Notes under the pieces: generated by a model
Database searches by the model: none
What the model was told of the DNA's origin: nothing
The model's input: the letters and a program-made list of their open reading frames with translations, nothing else
NCBI GenBank assembly: GCA_024236075.1
Contig: JACKLE010000002.1
Location: 186,001-250,000, forward strand
Reading direction: 5' to 3'
DNA from: Alphaproteobacteria bacterium
GTDB taxonomy: Bacteria > Pseudomonadota > Alphaproteobacteria > JACAEB01
Length of the DNA: 64,000 nt
Made by a program: the position numbers and the translations under genes
Part shown: piece after piece, positions 26,177-36,417 of the stretch
How positions within the stretch are numbered: the first letter of the stretch is position 1
Layout of the letters: every line of letters starts with the position of its first letter

Positions 26177-26617
26177 ATGGCCTTCATGAGCGAGCAATTC
26201 ACCATCAGCCAGCTTGCCGCCGAATTCGGCGTCACCGCCCGCGCCATGCGCTTCTACGAGGATCGCGGGCTCCTCTCGCCCGCGCGGCGCGGCCAGGCGC
26301 GCATCTATTCGCGCCGCGACCGCGCCCGCCTCGCCCTCATCGTGCGGGGCAAGCGGGTCGGCTTCTCGCTCACCGAGATCGGCGAGATGCTCGACCTCTA
26401 CGACCTCAAGGACGGGCAGGAGACGCAGCTCAAGACCGCGCTCGAGAAATTCCGTGCGCGGCTCGTCGCGCTCGAGGAGCAGCGGCACGACCTCGAGGCC
26501 TCGATCGAGCAGCTCCGCCAGACCTGCGCGCTCGTCGAGGAGATGCTCCAGAACAAGGACGAGGCCAAGCGGCGCGTCCTCGTGGGCTACGCCGTCCAGC
26601 CGTCGAACGCGAGCTGA
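26177..26617 (+). CDS. MerR family transcriptional regulator, LiuR-like
   Basis: 146 residues (143 if it starts at the ATG at 26186). The N-terminal MerR winged helix is clear: FTISQLAAEFGVTARAMRFYEDRGLLSPARRGQARIYSRRDRARLALI, followed by the long dimerization coiled coil. It lacks the cysteines of metal sensors, as expected for the LiuR group, which responds to acyl-CoA intermediates of branched-chain amino acid or fatty acid breakdown. First gene of the operon at 26.2-33.5 kb; a palindromic operator lies about 110 bases upstream. Confidence 0.88.
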   Translation: MAFMSEQFTISQLAAEFGVTARAMRFYEDRGLLSPARRGQARIYSRRDRARLALIVRGKRVGFSLTEIGEMLDLYDLKDGQETQLKTALEKFRARLVALEEQRHDLEASIEQLRQTCALVEEMLQNKDEAKRRVLVGYAVQPSNAS

Positions 26618-26672
26618 TCGCCCGCCCGGCGACCGCGCCACGAGGGCCGGCGCCGCGAAAAGGGAGAAACAC

Positions 26673-28469
26673 ATGACGATCTACAAGGCGCCCCTCGCCG
26701 ATTTCTCGTTCCTCTTCGACCGCGTCCTACGTCTCGACGCCCTTTCGAACGTGCCCGGCTTCGCCGAGGCGAGCGGCGACACGCGCGGCGCCATCCTCGA
26801 GGAGGCCGGAAAGCTCTCGGAAGGCGTCCTCCTGCCGCTCAACGAATCGGGCGACCGCGAAGGCTGCCGCTACGATGCGAAGACGCACAGCGTCACCACG
26901 CCCAAGGGCTTCAAGGAAGCCTATCGTCAGTTCACGGAAGGCGGCTGGTCCGGTCTCGCCTCCGATCCCGACTATGGCGGCCAGGGCCTTCCCGCCGTGC
27001 TCGCGCTCGCCGTCAACGAGATGGTGGTGGCGACGAACTGGTCCTTCGCCATGTATCCGGGCCTCAGCCACGGCGCCTATTCCGCGATCCACACCCACGG
27101 CAGCGAGGAGCAGAAGGCGACCTATCTGCCGAAGCTCGTCGCGGGCGAGTGGTCGGGCACGATGAACCTCACCGAGCCGCAATGTGGGACCGATCTCGGG
27201 CTCATCCGCACCAAGGCCGAGCCCCAGAAGGACGGCAGCTACCGCATCACCGGCACGAAGATCTGGATCTCGGGCGGCGAACAGGATCTCACCGCGAACG
27301 CGATCCATCTCGTCCTTGCCCGGATAAGCGGCGCGCCCGAGGGCATCAAGGGCATCTCGCTCTTCATCGTGCCGAAGTTCCTGGTGAACGCCGACGGCAC
27401 GCTGGGCGCGCGCAACGGCGTCTTCTGCGGCGGCCTCGAGGAGAAGATGGGCATCCACGCCAACGCGACCTGCGTGATGAACTACGAGGGCGCGACGGGC
27501 TATCTCATCGGCGAGCCCCACAAGGGCATGCGCGCCATGTTCACGATGATGAACGAGGCGCGGCTCGGCGTGGGGCTGCAGGGCCTCGCCATCTCCGAGA
27601 TCGCCTATCAGAACGCGGTCGCCTTCGCGCGCGAGCGGCTGCAGGGCCGCTCGCTCACGGGACCCAAGAATGAAGGCGGGCCCGCCGATCCCATCATCGT
27701 GCATCCCGATGTGCGCCGCATGCTGATGGATGTGCGCGCCTTCAACGAGGGCGCCCGCGCGCTCCTTCTGTGGACCGGGCTCTGGGGCGATCTCGAATAC
27801 CGCTCCTCCGACGCGAAGACGCGCGAGAAGGGCGGCGACTACATGGCCCTGCTCACGCCCGTGCTCAAGGCCTATTTCACCGATCAGGGCTTCCAGAGCG
27901 CCGTCACCTGCCAGCAGGTGCTCGGCGGCTCGGGCTTCACCAAGCATTTCCCCATAGAGCAGTTCGTTCGGGATGCGCGCATCGGCATGATCTACGAGGG
28001 CGCGAACGGCATTCAGGCGCTCGACCTCGTCGGCCGCAAGCTCGCGCAGAACGGCGGGCGCGCGCTCTTCGCCTTTCTCGCCGATGCGGGCGAGGTCGCC
28101 GACGCCCTCGTCGCGCGGCCCGAGTTCAAGGCCTATGGCGACCGCCTGCACGAGACGCGCAAGTTCCTCGAGGACGCCACCAAATGGCTCATGGAGAACG
28201 CGCTCGCAAATCCCGACCACGCGGGCGCCTCGTCCTACGACTATCTCTATCTCACCGCCTATGTGGCGCTCGGTCTCGTCTGGGGACGGATGGTCCTCGC
28301 CGCGCGCAAGGCCCTCGACGAGGGCGCGGGCGAGAAGGCCTTTTTCGAGGCGAAGCTGGTGACGGCGCGCCATTTCTTCGAGCGCGTCCTGCCCGCCGCG
28401 CAGGTTCACGCCGTGCGCGCCAAGGCCGGCGCCGACGGGCTGATGGCGCTCGCGGCGGAGGCCTTCTGA
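26673..28469 (+). CDS. large acyl-CoA dehydrogenase (AcdA/DmdC type)
   Basis: 598 residues. FAD-dependent alpha,beta-dehydrogenation of acyl-CoA. The roughly 600-residue type with an extra N-terminal segment (MTIYKAPLADFSFLF) and an additional C-terminal domain is that of 3-methylmercaptopropionyl-CoA dehydrogenase DmdC and of fatty-acyl AcdA enzymes; sequence alone does not choose. FAD/substrate motifs LTEPQCGTDLGLIRT and the catalytic glutamate in IYEGANGIQ are intact. ATG at 26673 is preceded by AGGGAGA. A paralogue is at 37474-39279. It overlaps the next acyl-CoA dehydrogenase by one base. Confidence 0.92.
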   Translation: MTIYKAPLADFSFLFDRVLRLDALSNVPGFAEASGDTRGAILEEAGKLSEGVLLPLNESGDREGCRYDAKTHSVTTPKGFKEAYRQFTEGGWSGLASDPDYGGQGLPAVLALAVNEMVVATNWSFAMYPGLSHGAYSAIHTHGSEEQKATYLPKLVAGEWSGTMNLTEPQCGTDLGLIRTKAEPQKDGSYRITGTKIWISGGEQDLTANAIHLVLARISGAPEGIKGISLFIVPKFLVNADGTLGARNGVFCGGLEEKMGIHANATCVMNYEGATGYLIGEPHKGMRAMFTMMNEARLGVGLQGLAISEIAYQNAVAFARERLQGRSLTGPKNEGGPADPIIVHPDVRRMLMDVRAFNEGARALLLWTGLWGDLEYRSSDAKTREKGGDYMALLTPVLKAYFTDQGFQSAVTCQQVLGGSGFTKHFPIEQFVRDARIGMIYEGANGIQALDLVGRKLAQNGGRALFAFLADAGEVADALVARPEFKAYGDRLHETRKFLEDATKWLMENALANPDHAGASSYDYLYLTAYVALGLVWGRMVLAARKALDEGAGEKAFFEAKLVTARHFFERVLPAAQVHAVRAKAGADGLMALAAEAF

Positions 28470-29626
28470 TGTCGGCGCTCTCGGTTCCGCCGCCCGACTG
28501 GATGAGCGAGGAGGTCGCGATCTTCCGCGAGCAGACCTTGCGCTTCTTCGAGCGCGAGCTCGCGCCCCACAACGAGAAATGGCTGGAGCAGGGACGGGTC
28601 GACCGCTGGGCCTGGGAGAAGTCGGCGCAGGCGGGGCTCCTCTGCGCCTCCATGCCGGAGGAATATGGCGGGGCCGGCGGCAATTTCGCCCACGAGCAGA
28701 TGATCTACGAGGCCATGCTCGAGGCGGGCGTCGAGGGCTTCGGCATCTCGCTCCACAACGCCATCGTCGCGCCCTACATACTTCATCATGGCACGGAGGA
28801 GCAGAAGCGGCGCTGGCTGCCGAAGCTCGCGAGCGGGAAGCGCGTCGCCGCCATCGCCATGACCGAGCCGGGCACGGGCTCGGACCTCCAGGCCGTGCGC
28901 ACGACCGCGCGGCGCGACGGCAACCAATACGTCATCAACGGCCAGAAGGTCTTCATCACCAACGGCCAGACGGCGGACCTCGTCGTCGTCGTCGCGAAGA
29001 CGGACCCGGCCGAGGGCGCCAAGGGCGTCTCGCTCCTCGTCGTCGAGACCGACGAGGTCGAGGGCTTCCGCCGCGGGCGCAACCTCAAGAAGCTCGGCAT
29101 GAAGTCGCAGGACACGTCCGAGCTCTTCTTCGACGATGTGCGCGTGCCGACGGAAAATCTTCTGGGCACGGAGGAGGGGCAGGGCTTCTTCCAGCTCATG
29201 AGCGAGCTGCCGCAGGAGCGCCATCTCATCGGCATCCAGTCCATGGCCGCGATCGAGCGCGCGCTGTCGCTGACGCTGGCCTACGTCAAGGAGCGCCAGG
29301 CCTTCGGCAGGCGCCTCCTCGATTTCCAGAACACGCAGTTCAAGCTCGCCGAATGCAAGACCGAGGCGACGATCGCGCGCGTCTTCACCAATCATTGCAC
29401 GGGTGAGCTCATAGCGGGCCGCCTCGACGCCGCCACCGCCTCCATGTCGAAATACTGGATGAGCGAGCTCGAGGGGAAGATCGTCGACACCTGCCTCCAG
29501 TTCTTCGGCGGCTACGGCTACATGGACGAATATCCCATCAGCCGCCTCTACACCGCCGCGCGCGTGCAGCGCATCTATGGCGGCACGAACGAGATCATGC
29601 GCCTGCTGATCGCACGGACGCTCTGA
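28469..29626 (+). CDS. acyl-CoA dehydrogenase, long-chain/isovaleryl type
   Basis: 385 residues, the normal length for a single-unit acyl-CoA dehydrogenase. Motifs: [19 protein letters not shown] and [16 protein letters not shown]. Near the C-terminus [10 protein letters not shown] has Gly where medium-chain enzymes have the catalytic Glu; long-chain and isovaleryl-CoA dehydrogenases instead use a Glu in the middle of the protein, and LPQERHLIG is at that position. So this copy probably takes long-chain or branched substrates. Starts at TGATG, coupled to the gene before it. Confidence 0.92.
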   Translation: MSALSVPPPDWMSEEVAIFREQTLRFFERELAPHNEKWLEQGRVDRWAWEKSAQAGLLCASMPEEYGGAGGNFAHEQMIYEAMLEAGVEGFGISLHNAIVAPYILHHGTEEQKRRWLPKLASGKRVAAIAMTEPGTGSDLQAVRTTARRDGNQYVINGQKVFITNGQTADLVVVVAKTDPAEGAKGVSLLVVETDEVEGFRRGRNLKKLGMKSQDTSELFFDDVRVPTENLLGTEEGQGFFQLMSELPQERHLIGIQSMAAIERALSLTLAYVKERQAFGRRLLDFQNTQFKLAECKTEATIARVFTNHCTGELIAGRLDAATASMSKYWMSELEGKIVDTCLQFFGGYGYMDEYPISRLYTAARVQRIYGGTNEIMRLLIARTL

Positions 29627-29651
29627 AGCGGATTTCTCAAGGGAGACGACG

Positions 29652-30857
29652 ATGACCGAAGCCTATATCTACGACGCCATCCGCACGCCCCGCGGAAAGG
29701 GCAAGAAGGACGGCGCCCTGCACGAGGTGACGGCGCTTTCGCTCGCGACGCAGGTTCTCGAGGCCGTCCGCGACCGGAACAAGATCGACACGGCCGATGT
29801 CGACGACGTGATCTTCGGCTGCGTCTCGCCCGTGAACGAGCAGGGCGCGGTCATCACGCGCTCGGCCGTGATCCAGGCGGGCTATGCCGAATCGACCGGC
29901 GGCGTGCAGATCAACCGCTTCTGCGCCTCCGGCCTCGAGGCGACCAACATGGCCGCGGCGAAGGTCATGGCCGGCGAGGCCGACATGGCGATCGGCGGCG
30001 GCATCGAGGCGATGAGCCGCGTGCCCATGGGCTCGGACGGCGGCGCCTGGGCCTCCGATCCCTCCATGGCGATCGCGCATTATTTCGTGCCGCAGGGCAT
30101 CTCGGCCGACCTCATCGCGACGAAATACGGCTTCTCGCGCGACGATGTCGACGCCTATGCCGTCGAGAGCCAGAAGCGCGCGGCGAACGCCTGGGCGAAG
30201 GGCTGGTTCAAGAACTCCGTCGTTCCGGTCAAGGACCAGATCGGCCTCCCGCTCCTCGAGAAGGACGAGCATGTCCGTCCCGAGACGACCATGCAGTCGC
30301 TGGCCGCGCTGAAGCCCTCCTTCGACGGCATCGGCGAGTTCGCCTTCGATTCGGTCGCGATCCAGCGCTACCCGGAGGTCGAGCGCATCCACCACGTCCA
30401 CCACGCCGGCAACTCGTCGGGCATCGTCGACGGCGCCGCGGCGATCCTCATCGGCACGAAGGAGATGGGCGCGAAATACGGGCTGAAGCCCCGCGCCCGG
30501 ATCCGGGCCATGGCCTCGATCGGCTCGGAGCCGACGATCATGCTGACGGGCCCCGAATTCGTCGGCCGCAAGGTCCTCAAGAAGGCGGGCATGGAGGTCG
30601 GCGACATCGACCTCTACGAGCTCAACGAGGCCTTCGCCGCCGTCGTGCTGCGCTTCATGCAGGCGCTCGACATCGACCACGGCAAGATCAACGTGAACGG
30701 CGGCGCCATCGCCATGGGCCATCCCCTCGGGGCGACGGGCGCGATGATCCTCGGCACCGTGCTCGACGAGCTCGAGCGGCGCGATCTCGGCACGGCGCTC
30801 GCGACGCTGTGCGTCGGCGCCGGCATGGGCACGGCGACCGTCATCGAGCGGCTCTGA
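29652..30857 (+). CDS. acetyl-CoA C-acyltransferase (thiolase)
   Basis: 401 residues. Cleaves 3-ketoacyl-CoA with CoA, the last step of beta-oxidation. The nucleophilic cysteine is in [13 protein letters not shown] near residue 93, the catalytic histidine in [11 protein letters not shown] near residue 355 and the second cysteine in [12 protein letters not shown] near the C-terminus. Twenty-five bases after the acyl-CoA dehydrogenase with a GGGAGA ribosome-binding site. Together with the dehydrogenases and the fused hydratase/dehydrogenase it makes a full beta-oxidation spiral. Confidence 0.95.
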   Translation: MTEAYIYDAIRTPRGKGKKDGALHEVTALSLATQVLEAVRDRNKIDTADVDDVIFGCVSPVNEQGAVITRSAVIQAGYAESTGGVQINRFCASGLEATNMAAAKVMAGEADMAIGGGIEAMSRVPMGSDGGAWASDPSMAIAHYFVPQGISADLIATKYGFSRDDVDAYAVESQKRAANAWAKGWFKNSVVPVKDQIGLPLLEKDEHVRPETTMQSLAALKPSFDGIGEFAFDSVAIQRYPEVERIHHVHHAGNSSGIVDGAAAILIGTKEMGAKYGLKPRARIRAMASIGSEPTIMLTGPEFVGRKVLKKAGMEVGDIDLYELNEAFAAVVLRFMQALDIDHGKINVNGGAIAMGHPLGATGAMILGTVLDELERRDLGTALATLCVGAGMGTATVIERL

Positions 30858-30865
30858 CGCGCGCG

Positions 30866-31321
30866 ATGAGGATCGACGTCGCCAGCCTGCCCGACGTGGC
30901 GAGCACGGGCTATCCGCCCGCCCTCGCGGCGCGCACGCAAGGGCGCGTCCGCAAGGCGCTTGGCGACGCGGCCGGGCTCACCCAGTTCGGCGTGCGCCTC
31001 ACGCGCCTGCGGCCCGGCGCCGTCTCGGCCCTGCGCCACTGGCACGCGCGCGAGGACGAGTTCGTCTACGTCCTCGAGGGCCGACCGACGCTCGTCACGG
31101 ACGAGGGCGAGGAGGCGCTCGGCCCCGGCGACTGCGCCGGCTTTCCGGCGGGCGTCGCCGACGGCCACCACCTCGTCAACAAGACGTCCTCGGACGTTCT
31201 CTATCTCGAGATCGGCACGCGCTCGGCGGACGAGACCGTGACCTATCCCGACGACGACCTCCACTACAGCCGCGACGCCTCCGGCGCGCGCTACACGCGC
31301 AAGTCCGGCGCTCCCTATTGA
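30866..31321 (+). CDS. cupin domain protein
   Basis: 151 residues forming one cupin barrel. Metal-site motifs are present: [15 protein letters not shown] (motif 1) and a late GHHLVN (motif 2). No catalytic assignment can be made; cupins of this size are isomerases, dioxygenases or sugar-binding proteins. It sits between thiolase and the fused enoyl-CoA hydratase gene with 8-19 base gaps, so it is co-transcribed with beta-oxidation genes. The ATG at 30866 starts the domain; the frame is open 19 codons further upstream into the thiolase gene. Confidence 0.83.
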   Translation: MRIDVASLPDVASTGYPPALAARTQGRVRKALGDAAGLTQFGVRLTRLRPGAVSALRHWHAREDEFVYVLEGRPTLVTDEGEEALGPGDCAGFPAGVADGHHLVNKTSSDVLYLEIGTRSADETVTYPDDDLHYSRDASGARYTRKSGAPY

Positions 31322-31340
31322 TCGAGGAAGGAAGAGACCC

Positions 31341-33530
31341 ATGAAGCTCGACAACTTCAAATACGAAAAGGACGCGGACGGCATCGTCACGCTGACCATG
31401 GACATGCCCGGTCGCTCGATGAACGTGCTCTCGGCCGCCTCGCTCAAGGATCTCGAGACGGCCATCGGCGCCATCTCCGGCGACGCGAGCGTGAAGGGCG
31501 TGGTGCTCACCAGCGGCAAGCCGGCCTTCCTCGCGGGCGCCGATCTCTCCGAGCTCGGCGCGTCGGCCGGCGGCGGAGCGGGGCCGAAGGACGAGACGGA
31601 GCGCAAGAAGGCGACCTTCGCGGCGATCTATTCGTTCAACATGCTCGTCCGCAAGCTCGAGACCATGGGCAAGCCCGTGGCCGCCGCCATCAACGGCACG
31701 GCGCTCGGCGGCGGGCTCGAGGTCACGCTCGCCTGCCACTACAGGGTGTGCGCGGACGATCCGCGCATCCAGCTCGGCCTGCCGGAGTCGAAGGTCGGCG
31801 TCATGCCCGGCGCGGGCGGCACGCAGCGCCTGCCGCGCCTCATCGGCGTCGTCAACGCCGTGCCGCTGATGCTCGAGGGCAAGAGCGTCTCCCCGCAGGA
31901 GGCGCTGCGGCTCGGCATCGTGCACAAGGTCGTGCCCATGCCCGCGCTCGTGTCCGAGGCCAAGGCGTGGCTCAAATCCGCGCCCGAGCCCGTGCAACCC
32001 TGGGACCGCAAGAACTTCTCCGTACCCGGTGGAGGTCCCTACGACAAGGACAGCTCGCAGGCCTACATCATCGGCAGCGCGCTCCTGCGAAAGCAGTCCT
32101 ACGGGAACTATCCGGCGCAGATCAACATCCTCAAGGCCGTCTACGAGGGCGTGCAGGTGCCGATCGAGGCGGGCCTGCGGATCGAAAGCCGCTACATGAC
32201 CGAGCTCATGCTGAGCCCGCAGTCGCGCAACATGATCCGCTCGCTCTTCCTCTCCATGCAGGAGCTCTCGAAGGGCGCGCGCCGGCCCCGGGGCGTCGCG
32301 GAATCGGACCCCAAGCGCATCGCGGTGCTCGGCGCCGGCCTCATGGGCGCCGGCATCGCCTATGTCTCGGCGCTCGCGGGGATCGAGGTCGTCCTCATCG
32401 ACCGCGACCAGCCTTCGGCCGACAAGGGCAAGGACTATTCGGCGCGCCTCCTCGACAAGGACATCGAGCGCGGCCGGGCGAGCCCGCAGAAGAAGGCGGA
32501 CGTGCTCTCGCGCATCCATCCGACGACGGATTATTCGGGCCTCAAGGATGTCGACCTCCTCATCGAGGCCGTGTTCGAGGACCGCGCCATCAAGGCCGAC
32601 GTCACGAAGCGCGCCGAGGCCGTGCTCCGCGCCGATGCCGTGTTCGGCTCCAACACCTCGACGATCCCGATCACGAGCCTCGCCGAGGTGAGCGAGCGCC
32701 CGGAGAGCTTCATCGGCGTGCACTTCTTCTCGCCGGTGGAGCGCATGGGCCTCGTCGAGATCATCATGGGCAAGAAGACGGGCGAGACGGCGCTCGCCAA
32801 GGCCATCGACTATGTGAAGAAGATCCGCAAGACCCCCATCGTCGTGCAGGATTCGCGCGGCTTCTACACCTCGCGCTGCTTCGGCACCTATACGCGGGAG
32901 GGGATCAGCCTGCTCTCGGAGGGCGTGCACCCCGCGCTCATCGAGAATATCGGCCGCATGACGGGCATGCCCATGGGGCCGCTCGAGGTCTCCGACTCGG
33001 TGGGCCTCGACACGGCGCTGAAGATCGGCCGCGCGACGAAGAAGGATCTCGGGATCTCCGAGGTCGACGACATGGAGAAGATCCTCGCCTGGCTCGTCGA
33101 GGCGAACGGGCGGGTCGGCCGCAAGGCCGGCAAGGGCTTCTATCAGTACAATGATAAAGGCCGCGCGGCGGGCATCTGGCCCGACCTCTTCGCCTATCGC
33201 ACGGACTGGCGCGACGACGTGGACCGCGACGAGCTTCGCCGCCGCCTCCTCTATATCCAGGCGGTCGAGACGGCGCGCTGCTTCGAGGAGGGCGTGCTGA
33301 CGGATGTGCGCGACGCCGACATCGGCTCCATCCTGGGCTGGGGCTTCGCGCCCTGGACGGGCGGCACGCTCTCGCTCATTGACATGGTGGGAACGGCCCG
33401 CTTCGTCGAGGAATGCGAGGCCCTCGCCAAGGCCCATGGCCCCCGCTTCGCGCCTCCCGCGCTTCTGAAGGAGATGGCCCGGAAGGGCGAGAGCTTCTAC
33501 GCGCGCTTCGCGCCGCCCAAGGCGGCGTGA
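31341..33530 (+). CDS. fused enoyl-CoA hydratase / 3-hydroxyacyl-CoA dehydrogenase (FadJ/FadB-type)
   Basis: 729 residues. N-terminal crotonase domain (about 1-290) with [23 protein letters not shown] and the second catalytic Glu in [17 protein letters not shown]. Then an NAD-binding 3-hydroxyacyl-CoA dehydrogenase (about 325-620) with [19 protein letters not shown] and the HFFSPVERM catalytic His. It catalyses steps 2 and 3 of beta-oxidation. Last gene of the MerR-controlled operon; seven bases after its stop lies the stop of a convergent membrane-protein gene, with no terminator visible. Confidence 0.94.
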   Translation: MKLDNFKYEKDADGIVTLTMDMPGRSMNVLSAASLKDLETAIGAISGDASVKGVVLTSGKPAFLAGADLSELGASAGGGAGPKDETERKKATFAAIYSFNMLVRKLETMGKPVAAAINGTALGGGLEVTLACHYRVCADDPRIQLGLPESKVGVMPGAGGTQRLPRLIGVVNAVPLMLEGKSVSPQEALRLGIVHKVVPMPALVSEAKAWLKSAPEPVQPWDRKNFSVPGGGPYDKDSSQAYIIGSALLRKQSYGNYPAQINILKAVYEGVQVPIEAGLRIESRYMTELMLSPQSRNMIRSLFLSMQELSKGARRPRGVAESDPKRIAVLGAGLMGAGIAYVSALAGIEVVLIDRDQPSADKGKDYSARLLDKDIERGRASPQKKADVLSRIHPTTDYSGLKDVDLLIEAVFEDRAIKADVTKRAEAVLRADAVFGSNTSTIPITSLAEVSERPESFIGVHFFSPVERMGLVEIIMGKKTGETALAKAIDYVKKIRKTPIVVQDSRGFYTSRCFGTYTREGISLLSEGVHPALIENIGRMTGMPMGPLEVSDSVGLDTALKIGRATKKDLGISEVDDMEKILAWLVEANGRVGRKAGKGFYQYNDKGRAAGIWPDLFAYRTDWRDDVDRDELRRRLLYIQAVETARCFEEGVLTDVRDADIGSILGWGFAPWTGGTLSLIDMVGTARFVEECEALAKAHGPRFAPPALLKEMARKGESFYARFAPPKAA

Positions 33531-33537
33531 GGGCGCG

Positions 33538-34008
33538 TCAGCCCGGCGTCGCGGGAAGCGCGCTCGCGGCGATGTGCTGGACGGCTCCGCCGAGCCAGCC
33601 CGCCGCGATCTCGATCCCATGCCCCGCGAGATGGAACGCGGCGAGCGCGCCGGCATGCGCGGCCTGCGCGAGCATGTGCACGGTCGGGTCGATCAGCGGA
33701 ATGCCGAGCGCGACGGCCGCGAGGGCCGCCGCCGCATAGGGCGCGGCCTTGCCGAGCTTCTTCACCGCGGGCAGGGCGAGGAAGAAGAGCAGCAGCGGCC
33801 AGAGGCGCTTCAGCCAGTCGCCCGTCTCGGCGAGGCGCTCGAGCGGGCCGGCCGGCGGCGCGGCCTCGGGCCGCTCTTGCGGCGCGGCGAGCTGGAGGCC
33901 TTCCTGCGCGGCGGCGCGGGCGGGCAGGGCGCGCGGCTCGGGATGTCCCACGATGAACGCGATCGCGAGCCAGGCGAGAAGCCCCAGCGGGGCGATGAGC
34001 TTTGCCAT
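33538..34008 (-). CDS. small membrane protein of unknown function
   Basis: 156 residues. An N-terminal hydrophobic segment (LIAPLGLLAWLAIAFIV) that may be a signal anchor, a Pro/Ala/Gln-rich linker, then two to three further hydrophobic stretches (WPLLLFFLALPAV, AALAAVALGIPLI, AGALAAFHLAG). No family is recognised. Codon use looks like that of the neighbours. The ATG at 34008 is preceded by a weak ribosome-binding site. Confidence 0.6.
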   Translation of the reverse strand: MAKLIAPLGLLAWLAIAFIVGHPEPRALPARAAAQEGLQLAAPQERPEAAPPAGPLERLAETGDWLKRLWPLLLFFLALPAVKKLGKAAPYAAAALAAVALGIPLIDPTVHMLAQAAHAGALAAFHLAGHGIEIAAGWLGGAVQHIAASALPATPG

Positions 34009-34083
34009 GGGCCATGTCCTCGACGCTTGGGATCGAACCCGTCGGTCCCAGAGGTGGGGTGCGATTGTGGCGGGGATGGGGCG

Positions 34084-34959
34084 TCAGGGCCCCGAGATCG
34101 CGTGCCCCCTGGCGCGCAGGAGGGCGACGACGCTCTCCGGACCCACGAGATGGCCCGCGCCCACGACGACCATGACGCCATGGCGGCCGTCGGCCATGGC
34201 TTCGATCTTGCCGACCCAGGCGCGGTTGCGCGCGAACATGAGGCGGTCCTGCAGCTCGGGAAAGCGGTCCATCGAGCCGTTGACGAGCGTGGCGAGGCGT
34301 TCCGTGTCGCCCGCGAGCCAGGCATTCGCCATCTCGTCCGCGGAATTCCCGGCGGCCTTCAGCTCACGGACGCTCTCGACGAGAAGCTGCTCCTGCAGGG
34401 CCGGCGCGAGGCCGGAGAAGATGGTGATCTGCTCCTCGGGCGTCTCGAGGAAGGCGAGGGTCTTGCCCGCGGCCCGGGCTTCCGGCGCGAGCGTCGCGTC
34501 GACGCCCTGGCTGGGGTCGAAGCCGAGCGAGATCATATGCTGCACGGTGAGGACGAGCGCGGCGTACCAGGGCCGCATGGGCTCGAGCGCCTCGGGCGGC
34601 AGGCCGAGCGTCTGCGCGAACTCGGCGACCTCCGTCCAGGCCTCGGGCGCGATCGTCTTCGAAAGCGGCGTGCCGGCCGCGTTGAGGCCCCGCGCGATGA
34701 CGAGGGCCTGAATCTCGGCCTCGGCGGCCGCGTCGGTCGGGATCTCGAAGACCGCGATCTCCGCCTTCGCGAAGGCGTCGTCGACCGCGGCGCTGCGCCA
34801 CTTCGTGCCGGGCGGCAGAAGGTGGAACGAGCCGAAGAGATAGACCGGCTCGCCGCCCGTCTCCATGCGCCAGAGCGCGGGCGAGGACGGCGCCTCGGCG
34901 CGGGCGGGCCCGGCGAGGAGGGCGAGAAGCGCGAATGCGATGGCGGCGATGCGGCGCAT
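34084..34959 (-). CDS. TraB/GumN family protein
   Basis: 291 residues, exported by an N-terminal signal peptide (RRIAAIAFALLALLAGPARA). The TraB/GumN signatures are YLFGSFHLLPPG near residue 38 and the C-terminal VVVGAGHLVGPESVVALLRARGH. The fold is related to Tiki/PrgY and carries two GxxH motifs that can bind metal; proteolytic activity is known only for some relatives. Ten bases downstream of the FAD-linked dehydrogenase stop on the same strand, so probably co-transcribed. Confidence 0.88.
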   Translation of the reverse strand: MRRIAAIAFALLALLAGPARAEAPSSPALWRMETGGEPVYLFGSFHLLPPGTKWRSAAVDDAFAKAEIAVFEIPTDAAAEAEIQALVIARGLNAAGTPLSKTIAPEAWTEVAEFAQTLGLPPEALEPMRPWYAALVLTVQHMISLGFDPSQGVDATLAPEARAAGKTLAFLETPEEQITIFSGLAPALQEQLLVESVRELKAAGNSADEMANAWLAGDTERLATLVNGSMDRFPELQDRLMFARNRAWVGKIEAMADGRHGVMVVVGAGHLVGPESVVALLRARGHAISGP

Positions 34960-34969
34960 GGAGGGTCCT

Positions 34970-36376
34970 TCAGAGGAGCTTGCCGGGATTCATGATGCCC
35001 TTGGGGTCGAGCGCGGCCTTCAGCCTGCGCATCAGTTCGAGCTCGAGCGGGTCCTTATAGCGCGCGATCTCGTCGCGCTTCATGACACCCAGGCCATGCT
35101 CGGCCGAGATCGAGCCGTCGAAGTCTCGCGCGACATCGTTGACGATCCGCGCAAGCTCGTCCCAGCGCGCGAGGAATTTGTCCCTGTCCGCGCCCGGGGG
35201 CTGGCTCAGATTGAAATGCACATTGCCGTCGCCGATATGGCCGAAGGGCACGGGGCGGATGCCGGGACAGGCCCGTTCCACGCGCGCCGTCGCCTCCGCG
35301 ATGAAGCCGGGGATGGCGGAGACCGGCACCGAGATGTCGTTCTTGATCGAGCCGCCCTCGTGCTTCTGCACCTCCGAGAGGAGCTCGCGCAGGCGCCAGA
35401 GCGCGGCCCGCTCGCCTTCCGAGCGCGCAAGGGCCGCGTCCTGCACGAGGCCCGCCTCGGCCGCCGCGCCGAGGATCTCGGCGAGGCCGTCGTCGAGACC
35501 CTGCGCCTTCGCGCCCGAAAGCTCGACGAGCACGTACCAGTCGTGGCGCGCGGGCAGGGGGTCGCGCGTGTCCGCGACATGCCTCAGCACGAAGTCGAGC
35601 CCGATGCGCGGCACGAGCTCGAGGGCGGTCACGGGCGCGGCGCTCCGCTCCCGGACGAAAGCGAGGAGCCTCGCCGCCGCCGCGACGCCCGAGACCGCGG
35701 CGAAGGCGGTGGCGAGGGCGGCGGGGGCCGGGAAAAGCTTCACCGTCGCGGCGGTGACGAGCCCGAGCGTTCCCTCCGCGCCGATGAAGAGCTGCTTCAG
35801 GTCGTAGCCCGTATTGTCCTTGCGCAGCCGCCTGAGCCCGTTCCAGACCCGTCCGTCGGCGAGCACGACCTCGAGGCCGAGCGCGAGGTCGCGGGCATTG
35901 CCGTAGGCGAGCACGTTGAGGCCGCCGGCATTCGAGGAGAGCGCGCCGCCGAGCGTCGCGGTGCCCTCCGAGGCGAGGCTCAGGGGAAAGAGGCGTCCCG
36001 CCTCGCGCGCGGCGGCCTGCACCTCGGCGAGGGTCGCGCCGGCCTCGGCGGTGAGCGTCATGTCGGTCGGATCTATGCTCCGTATGCGACGCATGCGGGT
36101 CAGCGAGACGAGCACCTCGCCGAAGGGGATCTGCCCGCCGACGAGGCCGGTATTGCCGCCCTGCGGGACGAGGCCGACGTCTTCCGCCGCGCAGAGGCGC
36201 ACGATCTCGGCGACCTCGCCGGTCGAGCCGGGCCGCAGGATGAGAGGCGTCTCGCCGCGATACCGGCCGCGCCACTCGACGAGATAGGGCCCGCGCGCAT
36301 CCTCGGCGACGAGGCCCCGCTCGCCGACGACGGCCTTCAGGCGCTCCAGCGTCTCGGGGCTCGGGGGACGGGTCAT
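34970..36376 (-). CDS. FAD-binding oxidoreductase (D-lactate / D-2-hydroxyglutarate dehydrogenase family)
   Basis: 468 residues. N-terminal PCMH-type FAD-binding domain (about 30-210: PQGGNTGLVGGQIPFGEVLVSL; SNAGGLNVLAYGNARDL) and C-terminal FAD-oxidase domain with HIGDGNVHFNL and the family's closing AEHGLGVMKRDEI. Oxidizes a D-2-hydroxy acid and passes electrons to a quinone or flavoprotein; D-2-hydroxyglutarate and D-lactate are the usual substrates and cannot be separated here. The frame is open far upstream into the next gene; the ATG at 36376 is taken because it starts at the first conserved residues. Confidence 0.92.
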   Translation of the reverse strand: MTRPPSPETLERLKAVVGERGLVAEDARGPYLVEWRGRYRGETPLILRPGSTGEVAEIVRLCAAEDVGLVPQGGNTGLVGGQIPFGEVLVSLTRMRRIRSIDPTDMTLTAEAGATLAEVQAAAREAGRLFPLSLASEGTATLGGALSSNAGGLNVLAYGNARDLALGLEVVLADGRVWNGLRRLRKDNTGYDLKQLFIGAEGTLGLVTAATVKLFPAPAALATAFAAVSGVAAAARLLAFVRERSAAPVTALELVPRIGLDFVLRHVADTRDPLPARHDWYVLVELSGAKAQGLDDGLAEILGAAAEAGLVQDAALARSEGERAALWRLRELLSEVQKHEGGSIKNDISVPVSAIPGFIAEATARVERACPGIRPVPFGHIGDGNVHFNLSQPPGADRDKFLARWDELARIVNDVARDFDGSISAEHGLGVMKRDEIARYKDPLELELMRRLKAALDPKGIMNPGKLL

Positions 36377-36417
36377 GGGGCGGATGATAGGCCGCGCCAC
36401 CCCGACGGCCAATCGGC

